Position numbers and translations under genes: made by a program. 64,000 nt of DNA, from positions 41,645,674-41,709,673 of the forward strand of contig NC_053142.1 in assembly GCF_016808335.1 (NCBI RefSeq), in the 5' to 3' direction. Below, in pieces: positions 11,169 to 20,889 of the stretch. The notes under the pieces are model-generated. The model searched no databases, was not told where the DNA came from, and saw nothing but the letters and a program-made list of their open reading frames with translations. The DNA is from Panicum virgatum (lineage: Eukaryota > Streptophyta > Magnoliopsida > Poales > Poaceae). The first letter of the stretch is position 1, and every line of letters begins with the position of its first letter.

Positions 11169-11199
11169 GAGGTCCGAACCTGTGCGCCCGATCCAAAAA

Positions 11200-12056
11200 C
11201 AAGAGTCGTCCTCTCGTATCAGCAAATCAGCAGTTTGCAGAACGAATTCAGACGGATCATTGCATGTAAACAAATCCAACGCGAATCGTAGTCGTAGGTG
11301 ATCCAGTTTGTCCAAGTAAGCAGTTTCAGTCTGAACTCTGAACTCTGAACCAACTGAAGAAATATAGTTGTTCATCAGGCGATTTCTAGGCCGGATAGGA
11401 CCTCGTGATTCGTGCCGGAGCAGAGGCACGGCGGGCCAAAGTTAGGAAGGAGGAACCGGGGGTCTAACTGCAAATATTCAGATTGCGATCGTAGATCACG
11501 CAAATAAGGAAGTAAATGAAAAATACCGAGAACTATATGCAAATATCATTTTTTTATGCAACAGGAGGTTTATAATTAGCTCATATTTAATCTTTCTAAT
11601 TGGCATCTACATGGTTTATTTTAATAAACCTTTGGAATACAAACAGCCCCAAAGCCAACGATAAAGAAAGAAAGAATCTTTGTTCGTCAGTAGTCAGCAC
11701 CAATTAAAAGGTTTGCTACTATGAATAAATCGCATCCCTGTCTAGTTTAAATTTATTAGGATAACAACAAGCATTTGCTCACATACAGGTTGATAATAGA
11801 TCACGTCCATGTCTTTTTTTTTTGAAAAAAAAAAGATTCATTAGCAATCTAGCAACTTTAGTCTCCAGAAACACAAGGAGCAACTGTTCCATCCCTACTA
11901 CTACTCTACTAGTAGTGACTAGTGGGAGAGCTGTGTGGTCATCTGGTGATCACTTTTGGCAGTGCTCCTGCCGGTTTTTCATCTGGTGATCACTTCATTC
12001 ACACAGAAAGCGGTGATCACCAGCGACTAGCTCTAGCCTAACTGCAATCTCCATCG
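11200..12056. other. Spacer between Nudix and P450 genes
   Basis: AT-rich spacer with no ORF of substance. It includes an A/T homopolymer pair around 11815-11835 and a CTACTACTACT / ACTAGTAGT palindromic patch near 11896-11925. The short sequence ATCTGGTGATCACTT occurs twice (11941-11955 and 11981-11995), just upstream of the P450 start. No clear TATA box was identified. Confidence 0.6.
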
Positions 12057-14301
12057 ATGGAGTCGATGGTGGCTGGGGCTGGCCCTGATCAGCAGGCGGC
12101 GTGGCCGTGGGGATGGTGGCTGGCCATTGCCCTGCTCCCGCCGCTTCTCGCGCTCGCCATCTGCCACGGCAACGACGCCTTCCACCGCGCCGCGTTCGCG
12201 CTCAAGCGCTGGCTCCACGGCCGGCCGCGAGCGAGGCTCCCGCCGGGCCACATGGGCCTGCCCTTCGTCGGCGAGAACCCCGCCCTCAAGCGCTACTTCA
12301 GGCGAGCGCGCCGCCCCGACGGCTTCGTCCACGACAAGATGCGCAGGTACGGCGACGCCACGGCGGGCCTGTACCGGACGCACCTGTTCGGCTCCCCCGC
12401 AGTCCTCGTGTGCTCGCCCGCGGCCAACAAGCTCGTGCTGCAGTCCCCCGACAGCTTCGGCGTGTGCTGGCCCGCGCCGGATCTCGTCGGCGTTTCGTCC
12501 ATCCTCAACGTCGACGGCGCCCGCCACGCCAGGCTCCGCGCCTGCGTCGTCGAGGCGGTGAACCGGCCCAGCTCGCTGCGCAGCATCGCGCGCGCCATCC
12601 AGCCGCGCGTGGCTGCGGCGCTGCGAACGTGGGCGCACAAGAGCACCGTCACCGCCGCCGTCGAGGCCAAAAAAGTGAGCGAACGATCTGAACAACAGCA
12701 GCTATCACGAATTTCGTTTCAGTTACCTCGTTAAATCGCCTCTTCAATTATCGACTCTCACTGTGCAGGTCACGTTCGAGATCATCTGCAAGATGTTCGT
12801 GAGCATGGAGCCGTCGCCACTGACAGAGGAGATGGACGCGTGGTTCGCCGGCTTGCTGGGCGGCCTCAGGGCGTTCCCGCTCGATCTGCCAGGAACTGCT
12901 TTCCGTCGAGCTCTCACGGTACAGACCTACAATCCTACAGTCTCGTTAATCGAGATCGATCAATCTGTCAGCGTCAGGTACTACTAGCCATAAGCTACTT
13001 GGTTTCTGAATCCTGACTTGGAATGGTGTGCCTGACTGTAGTGCCGCCGCAAGTTGAGCGCGGTGTTCAGGGATGAGCTGCGGAGGAGGAAGGAAGGGGC
13101 AGACGGTGGCGAGGACCTGATGAGCGCGCTGATGCGGACGGAGGACGAGAGAGGGAGGCTGCTCAGCGACGAGGAGGTGGTGGACAACATCGTGTCGCTG
13201 GTGCTAGCGGGCTACCAGTCCACTGCCTCTGCTCTCATGTGGGCTGTCTACCACCTCGCCAAGACGCCACATGCCCTTGCCAAGCTCAGAGTAAGCTGAC
13301 TGCTCACGAGCTTCGTCTTTAGCTGTTCATTAGTCAGAGCTCCATGTGAGCTCTAAAATAGCTGTGCTATTTTTTTAGGAGGAGAACGCTGCGATCAGCA
13401 GAGACAAGAATGGGGAGTTCATCACCCCTGACGACATCCCAAAGATGAAATACACTGCTAAGGTAGCACTGACTATCAATGCAACTTCCTAATACCGCAC
13501 AAATAGTTCTACTAGTACTATTTAGCACTGAAAATTTTGGCACTCCCTTCTTTACCTAGTCGAGTATCATGATCGGAGGAATCTTGCTGTCTCAGGTTGT
13601 CGAAGAAACACTTCGAGTAGCTAACGTCGCGGCAATGGTTCATCGTGTAGCACTCAAAGATGTCGAGTACGGAGGTTACACCATACCTCAAGGGTGGAGG
13701 GTTGTGGTCTGGCTGCGGTCACTGCATACGGATCCCAATTACTACGACGATCCGCTAAAATTCAACCCCGACAGATGGGAAGTAAGTTCAGTGTCTCCTT
13801 CGCTTCATACAAAACATACAGAACACAGAGAGTTTCTTTTTCTAGAAAATACGGCAGGAGCACTGCTCGTTCATATAAGAAGAAGAGAAGCAAGCCAGTA
13901 GAACACAGAGTTAGCTAGCTAATGACACTGAATTTTGATATGGGCGAAATGGCCAACCATGATGATTCGACAATTGCACATTTTTTAGAAACCAGCAAAG
14001 CCAGGTACATACCAGGTGTTCGGAGGGGGGCACAGGATGTGCGCGGGGAACATGCTCGCAAGGCTGCAGCTCATTATCATGCTGCATCATCTATCCGTTG
14101 GCTACAAGTAACTCCCTTTAACTTGTCTGCAAATCGCTGTTCACCTGGAGAATTTATTTACAAAAATTCAATCACATCTGCTTATTGTCTTGGTTGGACT
14201 TGTTTTTCAGATGGGAGTTGCTTAATCCTGACGCGGAAATAGTATACATTCCACACTCATATCCTTCCGATGGGGCTCTCATTGCCATCAGTGAACTATG
14301 A
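12057..14301 (+). CDS. Cytochrome P450, CYP85 clan (CYP88/CYP729-like)
   Basis: Seven exons in phase: 12057-12674, 12769-12918, 13042-13290, 13379-13462, 13596-13781, 13989-14107, 14211-14301, giving 498 aa, normal for a microsomal plant P450. Residues about 15-37 are a Trp/Leu-rich membrane anchor, followed by the proline hinge LPPGHMGLPFVGE. The I-helix oxygen-binding motif is AGYQST (312-317). The K-helix ExxR is E371-R374, the PERF-type motif is FNPDRW (423-428), and the haem loop is FGGGHRMCAG (440-449) with Cys447 as haem ligand. The spacing and C-terminal motifs resemble ent-kaurenoic acid oxidase-type (CYP88) and the related grass CYP729 proteins; I cannot decide between them or assign a substrate. 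All key residues are present, so it should be functional. A second ATG at 12063 could also start. Confidence 0.92.
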
Positions 14302-15030
14302 GTAGCAACAGAAGGCTTCCCATTGCTTCAAATCCAAAGCATCGAATCAGATGTTTGAGCTGTGCATGTGCCGTCTGCCGTGCGTGAATTGAGAAAAGCA
14401 ACGGTCTACTGCACACAAAAGAATCATGCCATTTCGCACATCAGAAGCCCACCACTTTCCCCCGATTCTGCAATCTACATGCCTTGTCTGGAATGTATGA
14501 TCAGGTCAGAGATTCAGACGCCTTCAAAAAAATCTCAGAAATTCAGACTGGTTCATGTTCGTGTATCCGAAGCACCTTTTGATACTAATTCTTTTTGTAA
14601 TATCTGAATCACCACGATGCAGTATGATTCTGCTCTGTATGCACCAGCACACCTGGGCGGTAGCTCTGTTAGCAGCGACGGGATTCCTCTGACGTTGAGG
14701 ACACCGTGACGTGGGCACGGTTACTAAAATGTTTTTCCCCTATAATTAGCGGTTACTAAAATGTCAGAGGAACTGCTTCCCTGATAGCAAAAGTGCAGCA
14801 GTACAATTGGTCGCTACTATTCTACTGCCCGTCTTCGTGGTCAATAACTTCACTGCAGGTCCGATACCTGGAATTTAGACCTTTCTCTGCCTTGTCAAAC
14901 AAAAATTTCAAACTTTTGAACAGGGAATAAAAGGAATAATGCCCTAATCTAGGTCGATGCGTCAGTAACGTGGCAGTACGTTAGAGAAACCCACTCCCGG
15001 GTGCAGGCCTGAAGGTATCGGAGGATCAAG
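14302..15030. other. P450 3' region and spacer
   Basis: 3' UTR and spacer after the P450. Several short frames exist, but none has coding sense. No other feature was recognised. Confidence 0.5.
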
Positions 15031-15032
15031 AC

Positions 15033-15310
15033 ATTGTTTGGTTCCACATAATTTTTTTAAATTCATGTCACATCAAAAAGAATCTTATCATTTTGGAGTA
15101 TCAAATAAAATTTGTTTATAATTTTTTTTACAGCTGAGTGCTAATTCGCGAGACGAATCTAATGAGCCTAATTAATTCATAATTTGCTACAGTGATGCTA
15201 CAGTAACCAATCGCTAATCATGGATTCATATATCATTAGATTCGTTTCGCAGTTTAGCCTTAAAGTTCTGCAGTTAATTTTATAATTAACTTTTATTTAA
15301 TACTTTTTAA
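15033..15310. mobile_element. MITE-like element (Tourist/PIF type?)
   Basis: An AT-rich block begins with GTTTGGTTCC and contains the stem sequences GCGAGACGAATCTAATGA and, inverted, TCATTAGATTCGTTTCGC, with GATGCTACAGTAACC between them. This arrangement is common to a very frequent class of grass MITEs, often classed with PIF/Harbinger. The exact ends and the target duplication are not clear, so the borders are approximate. Confidence 0.55.
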
Positions 15311-15658
15311 TACAGTGTACCACTATATCCTGGCGGTAGACTTTCCTCCGCGGTTCGTGAAGGAAATGTTCAAATTTTCGGTGATCCAGATCACCCATGT
15401 CCATTTGAGCAGCTTTGTTGCTAGCATATCGCACATTCCAACACACGAAGGCGCGAGTTCGCTGAAGCTCTGTTCAATTCCGTTAAAGAGATTGACTTGG
15501 TGGTGAATTGTATTTCGCGTTTCTTCCATCACACTCGCTATGAGCCTGTGACATGGAAGTTGTTTATTTGACGTGTGCTTGCTGAATCCACCTAAACTCC
15601 CTTGCTGCACTATCAGCACAAACTTGTTAATGAATAAATTTATTATTTTATTATTTGG

Positions 15659-15836
15659 CCAACAAACGGAGCTTCCACGTTCGCTCTCAAGGCCTAAAAA
15701 TTCCCACGTTAATCAGAGAAAAATAAAAATCACCCATCTATTATCTTATAATTTAACCAACAAACAGAGCCTCCACGTTCGCTCTTAAGGCCTAGAAATT
15801 CTCACGTTAATCGGAGAAAAATAAAAAAATAAAAAT
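15659..15836. repeat. Two direct repeats, period 98 bp
   Basis: Copy 1 (15659-15736) and copy 2 (15757-15836) share CCAACAAAC, then GCCTCCACGTTCGCTC, AAGGCCTA and CACGTTAATC, with scattered substitutions. They lie in the AT-rich DNA that ends at the Helitron-like terminus at 16210. Confidence 0.75.
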
Positions 15837-16180
15837 TACCCACTACTGTCATTACGATAAAAATTACCCACCAATGCTATTATAAAAAATTAAATATAAA
15901 ATATCATTTAGCTATGTATCAGTTACAAATATATACTATTAATAAAAACTAAAGATAACAACAATCAATCAAAATAAAATAAAAATAAGAATAATTATCT
16001 GCATAATATTATTAAAGCTCAACAAATCAAATTGTTATTATAGGTAGATCATAGTTGAATTATTTTAATCAACAATAAAACATAATTTACGATAATGAAC
16101 AAGATGATGTATGGTAAAAAAATAGTATAACATTTAAGTAAAGATACAACGACATGTAAATTTTTAAATTTTCAATACTA

Positions 16181-16210
16181 GCTGCGCAAATGCGCGGGCT
16201 ATACGCCTAG
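16181..16210 (+). mobile_element. Helitron-like 3' terminus
   Basis: A GC hairpin (GCGC-AAAT-GCGC core, 16181-16199) is followed 7 bases later by CTAG and then T. This is the layout of a Helitron 3' end: a hairpin 8-12 nt before CTRR, inserted before T. The AT-rich DNA to its left (about 15640-16180) may be the body of a non-autonomous element; no 5' TC end was identified. Confidence 0.4.
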
Positions 16211-16444
16211 TTGCATGTGTATACATTGAAAAGAAACCCACGTTTCCCATCATCAAAACTAATAAACAGTGATGTACACGCTCACCGGGCTACACGCCAA
16301 CCAAGCAAATCTCCCACACGAAAAACGTACTAAAAGCAAATCAAATCCGCTCATCCGTCGACGCCTTCCTTCTTCTCCGACCACCCACCGCACCCACCTG
16401 TGCAGGAGAGGTGAGACCAGCGGAAACCTCACCTCGAGCCATCC

Positions 16445-17416
16445 ATGGCCGCCTCCGGTGCCACGGACGACGAGGTCGTCTTCGAGGCCGCGCACCTCAT
16501 CCGTATTTTCAGGAGCGGGCGCGTCGAGCGCTACTGCGGCTCCGACCCATCCCCGGCCTCCACCTACGCCGGCACCGGCGTCGCGTCCAAAGACCGCGCC
16601 ATCTCCCCAGACGTCGCCGTCCGCCTCTACCTTCCGCCGGCAGCCAAGGACGGTGGGGGCAGGCTCCCCGTCCTGGTCTACTTCCACGGCGGCGGCTTCT
16701 GCCTCCTCAGCGCCTTCAACGCCATCATCCACGGGTACCTCAACTCCCTCGCGGCGCGCGCCCGGGCCGTCGTCGTTTCCGTGGAGTACCGCCTCGCGCC
16801 CGAGCACCCGATCCCCGCCGCGTACGAGGACTCGTGGCGGGCGCTGTGCTGGGCCGCCTCCCACGCGTCCGGCGCCGGCGAGGGGGAGGAGGCCTGGCTC
16901 GCCGACCACGCGGACTTCTCCCGGCTGTCCCTCGGCGGCGAGAGCGCCGGTGCCAACATCGCGCACCACATGGCCATGCGCGCGGGCGCCGAGGGGCTCC
17001 CCGGGGGCGCCCGGATCAGCGGCGTCGTCCTGGTCCACCCCTACTTCCTGAGCGACGCCAAGGTGCCCTCCGAGGAGAGCAACCCCGCCATGGCCGACAA
17101 CTTGGTGAGGATGTGGGCCGTCGTGTCCCCGGCGACGACCACCGGCCTCGACGACCCGTGGATAAACCCGCTCGCGGGCGGCGCGCCGGCGCTGGCCGGG
17201 CTGGCGTGCGGGCGCGTGCTGGTGTGCCTCGCGGAGGAGGACGTGCTCCGCGACCGCGGCCGCGCGTACTGCGAGGGCCTCCGGGCGAGCGCGTGGGCGG
17301 GGGAGCTGGAGATCGTCGAGGCGGCCAGGCAGGGGCACTGCTTCCACCTGTCCGACTTCACCTCCGGCGATGCCGTCAGGCAGGACGAGGCCATTGCCAG
17401 GTTTCTGAATCTGTAG
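16445..17416 (+). CDS. Probable carboxylesterase (HSL/GID1-like alpha/beta-hydrolase)
   Basis: Single-exon gene, 323 aa, typical length for plant carboxylesterases of the hormone-sensitive lipase family. The oxyanion-hole motif HGGGF is at residues 81-85, the nucleophile elbow GESAG has Ser167, and the other triad members are Asp266 (EEDVLRDRG) and His298 (GHCFHL). A complete triad argues for an active esterase rather than a gibberellin receptor, in which the His is replaced. The family acts on small esters in the cytosol and many members are stress or specialised-metabolism genes; the substrate here is unknown. Base composition is very GC-rich, normal for a grass intronless gene. The ATG is preceded by an AGCC context and the reading frame has no earlier ATG with homology. 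Confidence 0.93.
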   Translation: MAASGATDDEVVFEAAHLIRIFRSGRVERYCGSDPSPASTYAGTGVASKDRAISPDVAVRLYLPPAAKDGGGRLPVLVYFHGGGFCLLSAFNAIIHGYLNSLAARARAVVVSVEYRLAPEHPIPAAYEDSWRALCWAASHASGAGEGEEAWLADHADFSRLSLGGESAGANIAHHMAMRAGAEGLPGGARISGVVLVHPYFLSDAKVPSEESNPAMADNLVRMWAVVSPATTTGLDDPWINPLAGGAPALAGLACGRVLVCLAEEDVLRDRGRAYCEGLRASAWAGELEIVEAARQGHCFHLSDFTSGDAVRQDEAIARFLNL

Positions 17417-18228
17417 AAGAGACCCGTGTGCCCGTGTCATCGTGGGTCTTTCCGCAGCGCAGTACGCGAGCTGCTTGTATACATACATGTCGTGTATCCT
17501 ATATGACTTGCGTTTGGATTTGTTTGGCTGAAACGTTTACGAGATCATGCTGTCGTTCAATACATTGCGGAGTCTGTGATCATCAATTGCTCCGAGAAGG
17601 GTTTTGTGATGAATCAATTCAATGTACATACACACTGCACACGTTTGCAGCGGCAATCTGGCCGGCATTCTTCTTCGACCAGTGAACACGCTAATTGTGC
17701 GCTAGTTTATCGCCTCACGGCCTCATATGGTGTTCGGTCCAATTTTTGTGCCATCTTGGGCAGCTCCTCGTCAAAATGCTCAAATCCCGAATTCCCAAGT
17801 GCCTACCTGCAGTTCACGATCACATTAAGCCTGCGCGACTTGGGACCCGATTTTGACGGTTTGACCGTATCCTGTTGATGATCCAGGCACCCAACGTCCA
17901 AGCGTGCAAAGTTTCCTACAGAGTCTTTGACGCTGACGAGAGCCCTCAAAAAAAAAAAGTCTTTGACTCTGACGAGAAAAAAGTCAAAGAGTGGTCGTGC
18001 CTCTTTCCACGCGGGCCCGCAAGTCAGTACCGGCCCAACACCGGGCTCGCGCCTACTTCGTGGCGCCCCACTAAAATCAATCAGCAGCCCTGCTTTTAAG
18101 CCCAGCAAGCGTCCATCAGACCATCACTATTGCAACCTCGATGTTCTCCTCGCCAATCGCGCGACCCTTGCGCCTCACTGAACCATAGGCCCCACGTTTG
18201 GCGGGCCCCATACTACGGTGGCTCCAAC
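17417..18228. other. Carboxylesterase 3' region and spacer
   Basis: 3' UTR and spacer. No gene seen. A short imperfect duplication occurs around 17927-17990, where TCTTTGACGCTGACGAG and TCTTTGACTCTGACGAG flank an A-run. Confidence 0.5.
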
Positions 18229-18584
18229 TAGACCTGGCATGGGTCACCCGACCCGAACAACCCGACCCAACCCGCCCGAAAAAAACCCGACCCGACCCAA
18301 CCCGAGCTACGTGGCGGGTGGGCGCGGGCCGTATTTTTTGACCCGCAACAATCAACGGGCCGGGCACGGGCCGTGATTTTTGATCCAAAACCCGACCCAA
18401 CCCGAAAAACCCGACCCAAAAGCCAAAAAACCCGACCCAATCCGAAAAAAACCCGACCCGACACGCCCGCGCAGGGTGCACGGGCCAACCCGACCCGACC
18501 CGGTGATAGATACGGGTCGGGCGCGGGCCGTCCTATGCGACCCGTGACCCGACCTTGACCCGACCCGACATTTGCCCAGTTCTA
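18229..18584. mobile_element. hAT-like non-autonomous element (MITE), 356 bp
   Basis: A perfect 8-bp duplication GCTCCAAC (18221-18228 and 18585-18592) flanks TAGACCTGGCATGGGTC at the left and, inverted, TAGAACTGGGCAAATGTC at the right; these are imperfect terminal inverted repeats starting TAGA. An 8-bp duplication is the hallmark of hAT transposons. The interior is almost entirely built of CCCGACCC / CCCAACCCG subrepeats, separated by A-runs on the plus strand, plus GGGCGCGGGCCG blocks. It has no coding capacity. It lies 280 bp upstream of the start codon of the DeSI-like gene. Confidence 0.85.
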
Positions 18585-18592
18585 GCTCCAAC

Positions 18593-18864
18593 AGGCGCAG
18601 TGCTACAGCCAGAGCCTAACGGAAAATATCTTCAGAGGTCAAGGCTGGTGGCGTGCTAGTTGTTCCCCAGTTAGTTAGCGCTCTTTCCCTTCCTCGCTTC
18701 GAACCAAATCAAATTCGGAGCGGCGAAGCGGAAGATCCCCAAGCGGCCAAGCCTCTCCCCCTTCCCTTCGATCCAGCTGAACCCGCGCACTGATCGGGAA
18801 GCTAATGCCGCGCGAGTCGCGGGATCTGTAGCGCCACCGGGCTTCTCAGGCACGCGCGGCGGGT
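18593..18864 (+). promoter_or_regulatory. Promoter/5' UTR of the DeSI-like gene
   Basis: Only 272 bp lie between the hAT-like element and the ATG at 18865. CTTCCC/CTCTTTCCC pyrimidine-rich stretches around 18680-18770 are typical of a grass 5' UTR. No TATA box is evident. Confidence 0.4.
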
Positions 18865-20889
18865 ATGGAGGCGCAGAACGGCGCCGGGGCGCCGGTGGTG
18901 CTCAACGTGTACGACCTGACGCCCATGAACAACTACCTCTACTGGTTCGGCCTCGGCATCTTCCACTCCGGAATCGAAGGTGCTTAGTATGTTTCCGTTT
19001 CCTTTTTGCCTTGGGCTGCCGGAATTCGTGTTTGTTTGCTGTGCTGCGTGCCTTTTATGCTGTGCCCAGATTCTCGTGCAGTAATCGTTTCGAGTTTGTT
19101 CGATAACTGTGATTCGTAGCTATTGCAGTAACTACAAGGAAATTCAAAAGGTTGGGTAGAGGGCGAGGGAATCTCGTGCTAGGCTTATTTGTGAATTTAC
19201 GGTGTACTACCAGCTTCTGGTACTTTTCAGTGATTTAGAGATACCGTTTTCTTTAGCACGAGAGAAAAATTCTCTATCTCTCTCTCTCATTGATGGATGA
19301 TTAGGTAGCTTTTGAACCTTCTAGGGCAAAACTGTGCTCAACCGATCCAGGTAAACTCTGTGAAAACCAAGGACATTTAAAAACTGGAGAAAAGGTGGCC
19401 GAATTTTGTAGGTTCGTAGGTGTATCAGGTATGAATTGGCAATTGTTGGAACAGAGTTGCTCGTGAGGTTTTATAGTGTGGCCCCTTCCCCGGTTCCCCC
19501 TGGCAGACAAACTAAAGCCCTTGATTGTAGGTTGTTATCAAACTGAAGAAACTGTACCATCACCTATCTGCCGCGCACTAGTACTTATCTTGAGTATGCT
19601 CCATTTGCTTGTAAGGTTGTACGATGCAGTTTTCACTTACTCTGTAGGCTTAACCTGCATTTGGTAGCTTGCATTGTTCTAACCAACTGATCTATATGGG
19701 CTTACACTCAAAGATTGTTGTACTGTTTGCTCAAATGAACAGTCCATGGCATGGAGTACGGATTTGGAGCACATGAGTTCCCAACGAGTGGGGTATTTGA
19801 GGTGGAACCAAAAAGCTGCCCTGGCTTCGTCTATAGAAGGTCCTTGTGGATGGGCACAACTGACATGTCCAGGGCAGAGTTCCGCTCATTCATTGAAAAT
19901 CTTGCTGGAAAGTACAATGGTAACACGTATCATTTGATTTCAAAGAATTGCAACCATTTTACAGATGATGTCTGTAAGAATTTGACCAGGAAGTCAATCC
20001 CTGGATGGGTGAATCGGCTAGCAAGAGTAGGTTGGTATCACCAGTTTAATGTGTCTTTGTCCTAATTTGCTTGCAACTCTATGTAGCTGATTTTTTTTTT
20101 CGCCCTGACAATCTTAGGTTCATTTTTCAACTGTCTCCTACCAGAAAGCATCCAAGTTTCTACAGTCAGACACGTCCCTACTCATCCTGCATTTTCTGGT
20201 GAGTTGATGCCTGAATTTCACCTATGATGATTTCTGCTGTAATCTGAGTTTCTTTTTTAAGAACTGCATCAAATTTTTAGCTAAACCTTGTTCTAGAATT
20301 TTACATTTTTTCTGGCTTGTATGCATCAGCTGATCTACATATTAAACAGCTCGTTGACTTGATTGTTTGGTGTATATATCGAATGATGGGCCATAAAAAT
20401 CTACTAGCAAGTAATCAGTTAGCCGTTTGGATGTTTTGTTTATGTGCACAAAATGACCATCAGCCTAGTCACGCTGCTTTTGACTTCGGTTTATTGCACA
20501 TCAGTCAGATATTGTGGGTCCTGTGTTTGCTTCATAGGAGCTGGTAAACTGACAGTAATCAAGAATGCTACAGATCATTGCTTTCTGTGAATTCAGTTTC
20601 CTCGGTTTAGTATCTCGTAACTATCTTCTATAAGCCACTTTGGATTCTGAGATCGCAAACAGCAATAGCTAGCTTGAACCTGCTGTATCATTTTGTTTGA
20701 TTGCCTGCTATCTTTTGTATTGGCATTTATCTGTTCTTAATCTGTTTCCTTTTCATAGATGATGATATGGATTCAATATCTTCATCAATTATTGGGGATA
20801 GTGATTTGGAAGAGTTGGACCAACACCTGCTGCCATCAGACGTCCATTCTATAGATGTGCCGCCAAAGTTAGCCAAAGATCTTATCTGA
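18865..20889 (+). CDS. PPPDE/DeSI-like cysteine peptidase (deubiquitinase/deSUMOylase-like)
   Basis: Four exons in phase: 18865-18979, 19743-20030, 20118-20198, 20759-20889, giving 204 aa. The PPPDE fold is recognisable: VLNVYDLTP start, the catalytic His34 in GLGIFHSGIEVHG, GFGAHEFP, and the catalytic Cys108 in SKNCNHFTDDVC. The papain-like His-Cys dyad cleaves isopeptide bonds of SUMO or ubiquitin conjugates. The C-terminal 45 residues are acidic and Ser-rich (DDDMDSISSS, DSDLEELD) and resemble plant deSI-like family tails. Length is normal. Intron 1 is 763 bp and introns 2-3 are 87 and 560 bp. The start has a suitable context and is the first ATG after the pyrimidine-rich leader. Confidence 0.92.

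Noticed and set aside
16259..17488. 409-codon minus-strand frame opposite the carboxylesterase
   Set aside because: Antisense shadow of a very GC-rich gene; the plus-strand protein has all catalytic motifs and the minus frame has none.
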